From Proteromonas lacertae (Eukaryota > Sar > Bigyra > Opalinata > Proteromonadidae), in assembly GCA_002245135.1 (NCBI GenBank), contig NGBS01001288.1:1-28844 (forward strand): DNA of 28,844 bases. Reading direction: 5' to 3'. Both the position numbers and the translations under genes were made by a program. The notes under the pieces are model-generated. The model ran no database searches and was not told the origin of the DNA. It worked only from the letters and a program-made list of their open reading frames with translations. This document shows, in pieces, positions 1-10,462 of the stretch; position 1 is the first letter of the stretch; each line of letters begins with the position of its first letter.

Positions 1-751
1 TTTTCATCATCATCAAATATTACATTGAATGATAATTGTTGTGGATATACACCACTGTTAATTGTTGAATGGATTCTTACTCTGAGGTTTAATAATCCTT
101 TTTTATAGTCTTTTACCATTACATCAGCATTTTGAATTGATAAATTTGGAACTTCATATAAAGCGACTTTTCTATATAATCCACCATATTGCCAGAAGTC
201 CATATCGTAATAACCGATTGGATATCTGTTTGAATCAAATTGATTCTATTTAAATATGATAAATAATAATAATAATAATAATAATATATATACATCAGCA
301 ATAACAACAATTTCTCTGATTAATTTATCACTTGGTGGAACATCAACCCAAAATGCGGTATAAGCATTGTTGTGAATTCTTAAACTTTTACCATCTACAA
401 TAATATTACACCACATAGCACAAGATTCAAATAAAATTCTGCTTTCAGTGTTTGGGGGTTTGGTGGAATGTACGTCTATAGACACCTGAGCCTCTAAGAC
501 CAGCATATCTAGTTGTAGCATCATAAGCACCTGGAACAATCATTTTGTCATTGAAAACTACAGAGCTAATGTTGATTTTAGTTGGATCAGTCTTCTTTGG
601 CAATAATGTAAAATCCCATAAACCCTCAAGATTTCTCTCCAATCGATCCTAATGATAAAATCACTTAATAATATACATGATAACATGGATATTCTCCTTC
701 ACAATAAGCAGATATACATACTGCAAATAGTACAGCAACAAAGAATCTCAT
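1..751 (-). CDS. Beta-glucuronidase-like glycoside hydrolase family 2 protein, 5' part only
   Basis: Starts at the ATG ending at 751 and runs off the left edge. Residues 1-17 form a signal peptide (MRFFVAVLFAVCISAYC). A 28-nt intron (649-676) and a 48-nt intron (246-293, carrying an AAT microsatellite) give a continuous GH2 sugar-binding-domain sequence: LEGLWDFTLLP, then YAGLRGSGVYRRTF, CAMWCNIIVDG, AFWVDVPP and, after intron 2, DFWQYGGLYRKVALYEVP, all typical of beta-glucuronidases. The family removes terminal glucuronic acid from glycans; the signal peptide points to the secretory, lysosomal or extracellular route. The catalytic barrel lies outside the window. The reading frame slips once in a run of five C's (454-458); losing one C restores the family sequence, so this is either an assembly error or a real lesion. 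Confidence 0.85.
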
Positions 752-828
752 ATTTATAGATTATTTTAAAAAAACTGAAACACAATCTTCAAACCTTACT
801 CAAACAATTACACAAAAAAAGAATTAAA

Positions 829-1805
829 TTACACATCTCTATAATATTTCTGTTTTTCAATATCCATCTGATCTATAGCTTTGTTCAACTTCACTAAAAT
901 CTCATCAACTTGATTAATAATTCTATAATCATTTGTTTCCTTTGCTTTTTCAAACCAATAAATAGCTTGATAATAATCCATGAACACCATAACCATTGAA
1001 ATAGATAATTCCTAAATAATACAAAGATGGACCATGTTGTTGATTTCCTGCTTTCAGAAACAAACTTCCAGCCATTCCAAATCTTGTTTTGTTCCTCTAC
1101 CATATGTATACATTAATCCTAAATTATAGATTGAATCCAAGTGGTTTTTGTTAGATGCTCTTTCATACCATTGCTTTGCCTTTTTTGTATTTTTTGGAAT
1201 TCCATATCCATATTCATACAGTAGTGCTAATCTATACATCCCTTCTACATTATCATTATTAGCTGATTGATGATAATAATCAAACGCTTCTTTATAATTT
1301 GATTGATTTTGATAAACTTCTCCTAATAACCACATTGCATCACTATTCTGTTGGTTTGCTGAGGCTTGCAACCATTGAATAGCAGATGAACCTATTTATT
1401 ATATTCATTCATTTATTTACTATGATGTTTAACTTGACTGTTGATTATTCCTAATGCTAATTGTGAGTGAACATGACCTTCTTTTGCTGATCTGGTGAAT
1501 GCTTCTACAGCTTTATCAACATCCTTTTTACCTCCAAATCCATAATAATATAGCAATCCAAGAAAATATATTGAATCTGTTTTATAAATATAGATTAATC
1601 AATAATAATCATTTATACCTAAATTACCTTTCTGTGCTCCTTCTTTTATTTTCTGTATATTCTCTTCTGACAAAGCTACTGTTGTATTTTGATCAGTTAT
1701 TCCAATTTCTGATCCAATCTATTATATTAACAGTAAAAGATATACTAAATATTCAGAATATGAAAATGATAAAAAACATAACACTATAAACAATTTTTTC
1801 AACAT
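829..1805 (-). CDS. Secreted Sel1-repeat (TPR-like) protein
   Basis: The start at 1805 gives a signal peptide (MLKKLFIVLCFLSFSYS), followed at once by a 27-nt intron and a second intron near 1571-1613. The body is a run of about 36-residue Sel1 repeats, recognisable by motifs such as SIYFLGLLYYYGFGGKKDVDKAVEAF, AMWLLGEVYQNQSNYKEAFDYY and SIYNLGLMYTYGRG. Sel1 repeats form alpha-solenoids that scaffold protein contacts; in ER quality control Sel1L partners the Hrd1 ligase, but nothing here shows that specific role. A third intron near 1392-1440 has an atypical donor. The frame appears to slip twice in the 3' part (near 1086 and 980), yet the repeat sequence continues in the new frames to a plausible end (KQKYYRDV), so sequencing indels or recent decay are both possible. 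The gene is divergent from the methyltransferase gene. Confidence 0.75.
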
Positions 1806-1927
1806 TTCATTAATATAGGTTTGATTCTGTGATTTGATAAAATTTGATTATGACAGTTTAAAAATTGAAATGTGTAAGATTAGTAGGACATACCGTTAAC
1901 GGTACAAGTCGATTAACATTCAGAAAG
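1806..1927. promoter_or_regulatory. Divergent intergenic region between the Sel1 and PHD-SET genes
   Basis: About 120 bp separate the two divergent starts. It contains TTTAAAAATTGAAA and AGGTTTGAT. Variants of these two patterns, an A/T-rich TTTAAAAATT box and an RGYTTGA element, lie upstream of most genes in the window. Reading them as promoter elements is inferred from recurrence only. Confidence 0.35.
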
Positions 1928-3032
1928 ATGAGATCATGTCAACCAATTATTAGATCTCGTTCTAAGAAGATATTGCCTAATGGTATAACAATAAAGGATT
2001 TACGACGATGTGCAAGAAAAGGTGGTGTTGTAATGTTAGAAGATATACCACTGGAACAACTAAAATGTACAATATGTAATGGTGGAGACGATGATGAAAA
2101 TATGTTAATCTGTGATAGTTGTAATAAAGGTTATCATATATATTGTTTAAGACCTATTTTACCTTACATACCAAATGGTGATTGGCATTGTTCACAATGT
2201 TTAAAGCCAAAAATCCCATATAAAAGACATATAAAAAAGAATGAAATATTTAATTTCTTTAATATTTTAAATACAGAAAGAATAAAAGATAGAATAGAAA
2301 AACCAAAGAAGAGAAGTTCATTTCATAAAGAATGTAGACAAATTTTCAGAGTCCATATTCCTTCAGAAAATCCAGAAAAAAGAACAAAACAAATGTATTC
2401 TTTAGCTGATGCATTGTATAATAAGAATTTAACTTTTGCAAATGAACTTTGTTATAATTGCCCTGAATCATTGAATAATTCAAAATATGAAAGAGATACA
2501 CCAGTGCAAGTAATGACATTAGTTAATAAAGCAAAGTTTAATAAATATAAAGAATTATGTAATATGGGATTATTTCCACCATTGTTAGTTTGTGAAGATA
2601 AAGATCAGGGATATATAGTTAAAGCAGATGAAAGAATATTAGATAAAACAATATTAGCAGAATATATAGGAAATGTATATAGATTGAGTGAATCAGAAGA
2701 AAAGAACAATGATGGAGTAATGGAGTTAATAAGAGCAAAATCTAAGAAATCTAGTTTAACAATTATTCCTGAAACAGTTGGTAATATTGGATTTTTATTA
2801 AGTGGAATTAATAATAGTAATAATGATCTTCGTAAAAAACAAGTATTTATTAATACTTTTTTTTAAAATTATTTATATATATATATTATAGAATGTGAAA
2901 AGTGCAAGATTTGATATTGATGGAAAAGTTCATGTTATTCTTTATGCAAGTAGAGATATTAGAAATGGTGAAGTTTTGTATTATGATTATAATGCATGGC
3001 ATGATTTGTATCCAACTGAACATTTCGAGTAG
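1928..3032 (+). CDS. PHD + SET histone H3K27 methyltransferase, ATXR5/ATXR6 (TXR1) type
   Basis: Two exons (1928-2842 and 2892-3032, 49-nt intron) encode 351 residues. Residues 47-91 form a PHD finger with Cys4-His-Cys3 spacing (CTIC, CDSC, YHIYCLRP, HCSQC). A short basic/aromatic link with NEIFNFFNIL follows, where the plant enzymes carry a PCNA-binding motif. A C-terminal SET domain holds AEYIGNVYRL, NIGFLLSGINNS, then across the intron KKQNVKSARFDIDGKVHVILYASRDIRNGEVLYYDYN and YPTEHF. That order and wording match plant ATXR5/6 and Tetrahymena TXR1, which monomethylate histone H3 lysine 27 during replication. The frame is open upstream to about 1860 without an ATG, so the first in-frame ATG at 1928 was chosen; an unseen 5' exon is possible. 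Function is by homology. Confidence 0.88.
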
Positions 3033-3297
3033 ATGATTTATTTATGTTTATAACTCTCATTTTTCTATTTATAATCTAGCTTCTCTTTTTTTCCTAATTT
3101 CTTTTTATTTTTTATTTTATTTCATTTTGTATTGGTTTAATAATAATAATATTTGTATGGCATATTAATACACCACTGAATATCAAAAAGCATAAATTCA
3201 AGCTTTTTTGAATAGGCTTGATATATTTTTTCAGTTTTTCTTCTTTATTTCGATTTTCTTTAACACACTTCTAGTTTAGCATATACAATTATTTAAA

Positions 3298-4004
3298 ATG
3301 GTATATTTTGAGATGTATATTTAAAAGTTTTCATTGATCTCTGGACTTATTCAGTGGTTTCTGAAAAAATATCAATTACAGTGTTTGATCATAGGTGCAG
3401 ATAATGCGGGAAAGACAGTATCATGTACTTTTCTGATTAATAGACATTACTTGAACAATTAAAAGGAATGTTTTCAAAACAGAAGGGAATTCCACCAGAT
3501 AAAATACCACCAACTGTTGGCTTGAACGGTATGCGATTTTTATCTAATACAAATATAGTTGCAACACTTACTGTTCTTGATAATCAAGTTACATTTTGGG
3601 ATGTAGGTGGAAATGTATAGTTTATTATTATTATACGATAGTCTCGTATGAGAAGCATATGGACAAAATACTATTCTGAAACACATGGTTTAATTTTCAT
3701 TTTAGATTCAGCAGACAAAGAAAGATTTGCTGAAGTGAAGCAATTAATAACAGATTTTATACATCATCCCGATCTAGAAGGAATACCAGTTCTAATTTGC
3801 TGTAATAAGCAAGATAGAAGTGATGCTGAATCAATACCCAATATAATTCAAGAATTAGGTTTAAATGAAATATTATTATACCAAAGTACGCCATATAGAA
3901 TATGTCCAACTAGTTGTTTAACTGGTAGTGGGTTAAATGAGTCAATTAGTTGGATTATTGAACAGGCATCTCACACAAAGAGAGCTATTAATTTTAATTC
4001 GTAG
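3298..4004 (+). CDS. ARFRP1: ARFRP1-like Arf-family GTPase
   Basis: Four exons: 3298-3300 (the ATG alone), 3328-3417, 3444-3614 and 3642-4004, with introns of 27, 26 and 27 nt, give 208 residues (ARFRP1 is about 201). The N-terminus MFSLISGLIQWF aligns with the MYTLLSGL helix of ARFRP1. P-loop GADNAGKT is at 24-31, EQLKGMFSKQKG and KIPPTVGLN follow (switch I), then WDVGG, SIWTKYYSETHGLIFILDS, NKQD and the SCLTG box. ARFRP1 acts at the trans-Golgi, recruiting Arl1 and golgins. The usual catalytic glutamine after DxGG is Asn88, the last codon before intron 3; this is unusual and may lower GTP hydrolysis. The first intron ends AAAAG instead of the usual TAG, but the join reproduces the family N-terminus. 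Confidence 0.88.
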
Positions 4005-4096
4005 ATACATTTGCATTGTTTTAATTTTTTTTTATATTTATTTAATTGTTTTAATATGATTTTTTTTAATTTGATATAAAATAGAGAAAATCAAGT

Positions 4097-5222
4097 CTAT
4101 AGTTTAGTATATAATTCAGCAATCTGAACAGCATTTAGAGCAGCACCTTTCAACAACTGATCTCCACATACAAACAATTCTAATCCTTTCTTACCAAAGA
4201 TCAAATTATTTCTTATTCTACCAACTTCTACATTATATTTACCAGTTGCTGTTATTGGCATTGGATATATATTATGTTCAGGATCATCTACAACAGTTAC
4301 ACCTTCTGATTTTGATAGTATCTCTCTCACTTCCTTAACATCAACATCATTTTCACATTCTAATATAAGTGTCTCAGCATGAGCTCTTATTGTTGGAACT
4401 CTAACTGCTGTACAAGAAATATCAATTGAATTATCATCAAATATCTTTCTTGTTTCCCATACGAACTTCATTTCTTCTTTTGTATAACCGTTTTCTTGGA
4501 ATTTATCGATGTGTGGAATTACATTAAATGCTATTGGTTGAGTAAATACTTTATGAGGTGTGATTGGTTTATTGGTTAATGCTATTTTTAATTTATATAT
4601 GTTATATATATATATTTATATTTATATTTATATTTATACTTTCTAATGTAGTTTTCTTTAACTCTTCCATTCCTTCCCATCCAGCTCCACTGGTTGCTTG
4701 ATAACTTGAAACAATGACTTTCTTTAAATGAAAATGTTGATGAATAGGATATAAAACTACAGCTGCTATTAATGTGGTACAATTGGGATTCGCTATTAAA
4801 CGAGTTTCTATTTGTCATTAATATTCTAATAATATACCTTTAGTTAGTTTTTGATGATTTATTTCTGGACAAATCAAAGGAATTTCTGGATCATATCTCC
4901 AAGCAGAAGAATTGTCAATTACTATAGGTCCACCTGCTGCACATATCTTTTTAGCATTTTCAAGAGAAAAATCACCAGAGACTAAAAATCAAATAGAATG
5001 AATATCATTACCTGCCATTATAATAATATCAACTTCTCTAGCTTTCTCTACTGTAAACAATTCACATGTTTTATCACCATAAGGAGTCTTTTGAATTGAA
5101 CCAGCGGATCTTTCAGATGAGAATAATCTCAATTCAGATAGAGGGAAGTTTCTTTTATGCAATGTTTCAATTGCTTCTTTCCCAACTGCACCAGTGCATC
5201 CAATAATTCCAACCTTAAACAT
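4097..5222 (-). CDS. Aspartate-semialdehyde dehydrogenase
   Basis: Four exons (5012-5222, 4838-4981, 4640-4807, 4097-4581) separated by introns of 30, 30 and 58 nt encode 335 residues, the normal family length. The NADP-binding loop [14 protein letters not shown] is at 8-21. The catalytic cysteine is Cys128 in NPNCTT; QATSGAG follows, and [10 protein letters not shown] carries the active-site Arg and His. The enzyme converts aspartyl phosphate to aspartate semialdehyde in Asp-family amino acid synthesis (Lys, Thr, Met). The motifs read like the bacterial-type enzyme, so an old transfer from bacteria is possible, but the gene now has host-like introns and base composition. No neighbour belongs to the pathway. 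Confidence 0.93.
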
Positions 5223-5318
5223 TAGGCTTGATTCTCTCAAATATATTTTTTGAATTTTGTTATTTTTCTAAAAACACAACACTAAAAATAAAAAAATAAA
5301 TACATATTAGTAATTCAC

Positions 5319-6838
5319 CTATAATGATACGGTATGTGTATTGAAATGAATAACTGAATACACAGGATGGTTAATTGTGAATTTAAACTCCTTGAAAAAA
5401 CTCATTTCACCAAAATACACTAATTTATGTTCAACAGTAGGATCTACAATAATAGAAGTTTCAAAAGAATAAACTTCCTTTTCATCCATAATCTTCATTT
5501 CAACTTTCTTCATTTTATAATTGAAAAACATTTGTATATCAAATTTAAATTCAGGATGAACTTCTGAAAGCATATAATCTTTATAATGATGATAAGATTG
5601 ATGAACATCCAATATAAATACAATCTCCGAAGACATAAAATCAATTGAACTTGGATTTATATGTAAAACTATTTTCTTATATTCTCTATAAAATGGAGGT
5701 AGTAAATCTTCTCCCATAAGAAAATGAAGGGAAGGAAGTGGTGTGGAATAAGTATCATCATCTATTGATTTAAGCGTAGAAGAAAATGAATTTAATATAT
5801 CATTCAACTCTATTACAAAATATACATATTTATATATTTATATAATATTATACCTTTTATATTATTAGGTGATAAGTGAAAATATCCTGGAAATTCTGGA
5901 TAATAATTCAACCAATAAGAATTAATTCTTGGGTAAAAATCTCCTATAATTGTCATATCAGTATCTAATGATTGGATAATTGTGTCTGGGTCTTGTACAA
6001 TATTTCCATCTTTATCTGTAATGAAATGAATTGAATGAATACCAACTACTCTATCACTTTCAGACTGTTTTGATTTTTCTATTATTTATAATAATTGAAT
6101 ATAATATATATATATATATATTTATATACTGCTTGTTTGTAAAATATACATCATATTCTCTAAATCCATCATATCCATTGATTCTTCTACTGATATTGAT
6201 TTATCTAAATATTCTTTATATTCATTTTGAATTGATTGTTTTAACATTTTCTTTGGACTTTCTTCACCATCTGAATATATGATCATTTCTGATATACTGA
6301 AATCTCTGTAGTAACCATTATACTTTATCATCTTCGTTACTTCCTTTGGCCATGTCTTTCTTATCTCTTTTAATATTGCCATTTCATATGAAAATAATTT
6401 ATCTTCGTATTCCTTGTATGAAAACTTTGCAACTAATTCCTCTGAGATTGGACAAGAGTAACAACATGGACCATGAACGTCTAAACTACCATGGTGTACA
6501 TTCATTTCGTTATCTATATAATAGGCTTCTTTATATATGTAATCCGATTGACCATTAGTATATTCCATTATAAAATGATGTTGGGGTTTATCTATTATTC
6601 ATAAAAAGCGTAACTATACCATATCTTGTGATTAAATAATAATTTCTATGAGATTTTAGTTCTTTAAAAAATCTTAAATCTTCTTTAGAATGATCGCCTT
6701 TCTTATGATGATGATGGTGGTGGTGTTTTTCTAAATTCACAATAAACTGATATATATCATACTTTCAGGTATAGCTCCTGGTAGATTATCTCCAAAAGAA
6801 AATAATCCCATTAATTCTTCATGAGATAACTTGCTCAT
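5319..6838 (-). CDS. Unrecognised multi-exon protein with a histidine tract
   Basis: The start at 6838 gives MSKLSHEELMGLFSFGDNLPGAIPES. A poly-His tract (HHHHHHHKKGDHS) and KEDLRFFKELKSHRNYYLITRY follow. After a short intron near 6590-6617 comes a Cys-containing segment (GPCCYSCPISEELVAKFSYKEYEDKLF), then two more introns (around 6078-6128 and 5813-5855) and an exon ending at 5319. The final part (HLSPNNIKELNDILNSFSSTLK... FDIQMFFNYKMKKVEMKI... VEHKLVYFGEMSFF) looks like a beta-rich globular domain, with no signal peptide or membrane segment. I recognise no family. An AT dinucleotide run at 6749-6758 puts the first segment out of frame by two bases, probably a microsatellite length change or an assembly error. 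Divergent from RBM39. Confidence 0.6.
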
Positions 6839-7173
6839 TTGTTGATTTCAGAAATTTGAATTTTTAAAAAACTCAAACACTTTGTTCAAGCTTTTAATTT
6901 TATCTTGTCATAATGTTAATGAATTTACTTAAAAGTATCACTTTTGCACAGTAGATGCCATTTTGCATACGAATATATATATTTTTTGTTAGAATTATTT
7001 TACATTTATGTTGTTTATGTGGCAATTTACATTGTATTGCATTATATTATAAAATTAAGAATTATTTATTCTCATAACTCATTTCATTAGCTTAAAATAA
7101 ACAAAATTTGAATTTAAAAAGCTTGAGGTTTGATAATTACATCAAATTACTTTTCTTCAAATTAACACACATA
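6839..7173. promoter_or_regulatory. Divergent promoter region between the unknown gene and RBM39
   Basis: About 335 bp without a gene. Near the left start lies TTTTTTAAAAATTCAAATTT with AAAGCTTGAACAAAG (- strand); near the right start lie TTTGAATTTAAAAAGCTTGAGG and a second GGTTTGAT (+ strand). The near-mirror arrangement at the two ends suggests one core element per gene. I see no RNA gene or repeat here. Confidence 0.4.
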
Positions 7174-8780
7174 ATGAACAATTTTGATCCAGATAAATAT
7201 TTAGAAAAGACTTTACAAACTAGAGTATGCACTTTAACCATTTATCTTGCTGTTAGGACGATTCAAGAAGTAAAAGTAGAGAAAGAAAAAGCAAACATAG
7301 ATCACATAGTAAACACCATCACAGGTATATTGTAGCGGTTATTTCAATTAGCCATAGTAAGCATCATCATCACTCTGATAGAAGTAGAAGTCATCATCAT
7401 CACTCCCGTCATCACAGTCACCACAGTCATCATAGAGAAGAATCAAAGAAAAAGTCTAAAACACATAACAGCAGAAGTCCTTCATTTGATGAAGATGAAA
7501 TAAAGAGAAGAGAATTAGATATAATAGCAGTATATATATATATATGCATATATATGTTAATATAATCTAATAGGATGAAAGTACCAGACAATTTCGAACA
7601 GTGTTTGTAAAACAACTAAAGCGAAAAGTAGAAGAAAAAGAATTAATAAAATTCTTCGAACAAGCAGGAAAAGTCCGAAAAGCTACTTTAATTCGTGATA
7701 AATATGGTCGAAGTCGTGGAATGGCATATATTGAAATGGCAAATAGTGAAGATGTCTCCAAAGCATTGTTATTAGATGGAATGAAGTTTTGTACACAACA
7801 TAAAGCTTGTACTTGTAGTGGTTTACCTATTGTGGTTAAACCATCGGAAGCAGAAAAGAATATAAAAGCTGCTGAAGCTGCTGCTGCATTAAAGCCAGAA
7901 CCAGTTAAAGTATAATAATAATTGTGTATATATATATATTAATGATAGAAAGCTCCACCTACAAAAGTGTATGTTTCAAATTTACACAGTCGAATTAATG
8001 AAGATCATATAAAAGAAATGTTTAAAACCTTTGGTGCAATAGATAAAGTTGATTTACAATATGATGATCGTGGATATAGTCGAGGATTTGCATTTATCAC
8101 ATTTGATCATCGTGAAGATGCAGAGAAGGCAGTGGAAAAGATGGATGGAAAAGATATAGGTGGAAAACGAATAAAAGTATATTTTATATTATTATTATTT
8201 ATTTATTTTGATAGTGTACATTAACCTCTGGAGGTCAATCTTCATGGTCATTAGATGAAGATGATGGTTTACAAATGAATAGTGCGAAAAGAGCTGAATT
8301 AATGGCAAAGATAGCCCAAAATCGAGATAGTGAATTTGCCAAAATTGCTATGAATAGTGCAATAGGAGTTAATAATGTATATATATCTTTATAATGATAT
8401 AGTCAGTTCAAACAATAATAAATCCAAAAGATATAATAGGAAATGTAAGTAATTGTGTATTATTAAAGAATATGTTTAATCCCAATGAAGAGAGTGAAGT
8501 TGGTTGGGAAAATGATATAAAACAAGATGTAATCAGTGAATGTGAGACTTATGGAAGTGTATTACATTGTGAAGTTGATAAGAATTCATTGGGTTATGTT
8601 TATTTAGTAATGGCAACACCTGAACAAGGTCGATCTGTTGCAGAGAATTTGAATGGTCGATGGTTTGCTAAAAAGATGATTCAAGCTGAATATATTCCAG
8701 AAGGTAAATTAATGTCGATGTTTCCAGAGTCTCGAAGTGCAATTAAGAAAGCTCAACAGGAGACAATGAATCAAGTGTAA
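7174..8780 (+). CDS. RBM39: RBM39/CAPER-type splicing factor (three RRMs)
   Basis: Seven exons (7174-7224, 7257-7324, 7352-7529, 7574-7909, 7949-8176, 8215-8376, 8403-8780), introns of 26-44 nt, 466 residues. The N-terminus is an SR/His-rich region where the usual Arg-Ser run is largely replaced by HSKHHHH and SRHHSHHSHH. RRM1 (about 107-190) has TVFVKQL and SRGMAYIEM and ends VVKPSEAEKN, a hallmark of the family. RRM2 (about 217-290) has VYVSNL and YSRGFAFITF. The C-terminal U2AF-homology motif (about 350-445) starts VLLKNMFNP and includes NSLGYVYLVM and GRWFAKKMIQAEY. RBM39 is nuclear and links U2AF/SF3b to 3' splice-site choice. Unlike the usual family, one intron splits the RRM2-to-linker segment, where an unexpected Cys-Thr follows IK. 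Confidence 0.93.
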
Positions 8781-8881
8781 TTAAACTATTTTTTTATTTT
8801 GGTTTTGTGTTGTTTCAATGGTTTATTAACTATGTAAAAAGAATTTATTAAACGACTATATTTTATTTATTTAATCACATT
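8781..8881. other. Short gap between RBM39 and the cassette block
   Basis: T-rich 3' flank of RBM39 merging into the upstream side of the first membrane-protein copy. It holds one TATGTAAAAAG, a weak match to the element repeated upstream of the other copies. No gene is visible. Confidence 0.4.
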
Positions 8882-10321
8882 ATGATGCCTGCAGGTATTA
8901 TTATCAATAATAAATATTATTTCATATAGATGACCAACATCTTCCAGATGTTCTAGATGTTCACATTCACAAGCATTTTCATAACTGTCCAAAATGGATA
9001 TATTTTTTTCATGTTATGCAATACAATTGTTGATATATTATTTTTGATTTTATTATTTGGAGGTAGATTAATTGTAGTCGATAAAATGAATGAAAATGGT
9101 AGAGAGTATTTAGTATGTAAAGACAATATTCGATTTGATGGAGAAGTTGGTATAAATAAACTGAATGGTAAAACATCAGCATTTAAAGAAGTAATTATAT
9201 CTTGATGTTTCATACTTCAATAAAACAGAAACGAAAGAAATAATAAGTAAAAGTGGATCAATAGATAGACTAACATAAAAGATAAAATCAGAGTAAACAG
9301 AATAGAAAGTGAATCTAAAAATAATAAAATAACAACAACCAATTTATCAGGTGATTGTTTATTATTTAAAAGTGGATCAATAGATACACTAACATCTACA
9401 GATAAAATAACAGTGAATAAAATAAAAAGTGATGAAATATCAGTAAAAAATATAAATGGTGATATTTCATACTTTAATAAGACAGAAACAAAAGAAATAC
9501 TAAGTAAAAGTGGATCAATAGATAGATTAACATCTGGAGATAAAATCAAAGTGAATAGAATAGATGGATTACATGAATCTAATAAAGTTACAATTACAAA
9601 CATATTAGGTAATTCAATAGAGTTTAAAAGAGGATCAATTGACAGTTTACAATCAGATATAGAAATTGTAGGTGAATCATTAAAGGTTAATAAAACAAAA
9701 ACAAAAGACATTATTAGTGAAACAGGAAGTATTGATACATTAACATCAGATAGTAAAATAACATGTAATAGAATAGAAGGAAGATTATCAAGATTTGATT
9801 ATGTTGATGAAGATAAAGATGAAAATAAAGATATAAAATTTGAAGATAATAAAAGGACTATAACACCAAATGGTAGAACAATAAAACATGTTTATGATGA
9901 TAATATGAGTCATGTATACTATTTAAATAAAGAAATATTAAATGATGGAGTATATCGTTTTTCATTTAAATATAATGGAAAAAATAAAATGATACTTGGA
10001 ATAGTAAGATCAAAAAGTAAAAATGAAACAAAAAGAAATTATGATGATGCTAATATATGTTCAATTGATTTATTTGGAGGATTTTCATCCTTGAATGGAT
10101 TTTGTGGAACAAAAAAGATAAAAGAATCGTTAGAGAATATGAAAGCCGAAGATAATAGTATATATGAATTAATAATAAATATGAATGAAAAGACGATGAG
10201 CATAAGACAGAATAAAGGAAATGAGATATTATTATATTCAAATATTCCTACTAATGTGATTCCTTATGTAGAATTATATTATGCAGGTGATATAGTAAGT
10301 TTAATTAAGACAGAATTTTAA
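8882..10321 (+). pseudogene. SPRY-head stalk membrane protein, plus-strand copy with interrupted frame
   Basis: This copy begins like its paralogs with a micro-exon (ATGATGCCTGCAG, 8882-8894) and a GTATTATT...TATAG intron of 35 nt. It then encodes a hydrophobic segment (FFMLCNTIVDILFLILLFGG), a stalk of GSIDxLTSxxKIxVNxIxG repeats, and a C-terminal SPRY-like domain (GVYRFSFKYNG, SIDLFGGF, YELIINMNEKTMSI, IPTNVIPYVELYYAGDIVSLI). From 9216 on it is a nearly exact inverted copy of the 12,857-14,484 gene. The frame is interrupted at about three places in the first 400 nt, including a single-base loss near 9276 compared with the inverted copy; the open part from 9413 encodes 302 residues. Probably a non-functional or donor copy, although assembly error cannot be excluded. 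The secreted partner gene lies 141 bp downstream. Confidence 0.65.
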
Positions 10322-10362
10322 TAATACTATAATGATGATAAAATAGTTTATTTTGATTGTTA
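9216..10362 (+). repeat. Left arm of a 1.15-kb inverted repeat
   Basis: Matches the reverse complement of 12,816-13,963 with, by eye, one 1-nt gap and about one substitution. The arm covers most of the stalk, the whole SPRY-like head and 41 bp of 3' flank. The arms enclose 2,453 bp carrying the secreted gene, PDCL3 and SEC22. Confidence 0.9.
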
Positions 10363-10432
10363 AATTAAAAAAGAATAATAGAATATAGCTTGGCTTGAAG
10401 TAAGAATCAGCCAATCATTTTCATTAAAATAT

Positions 10433-10462
10433 TTACATAAAGTAACTTATTACATAAAATAA
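10433..10462 (+). promoter_or_regulatory. Paired TTACATAAA motifs before the secreted gene
   Basis: Two copies of TTACATAAA, 19 bp apart, end 2 bp before the ATG. The same pair in reverse orientation precedes the start codons at 15,718 and 18,026. A CAGCCAATCATT (CCAAT-like) stretch lies about 30 bp further upstream. The same word forms 15-bp repeats before the membrane-protein genes. Confidence 0.45.

Noticed and set aside
1865-1927. Extending the methyltransferase start upstream of 1928
   Set aside because: The frame is open but has no ATG, and no GT-AG join to an upstream ATG kept the frame.
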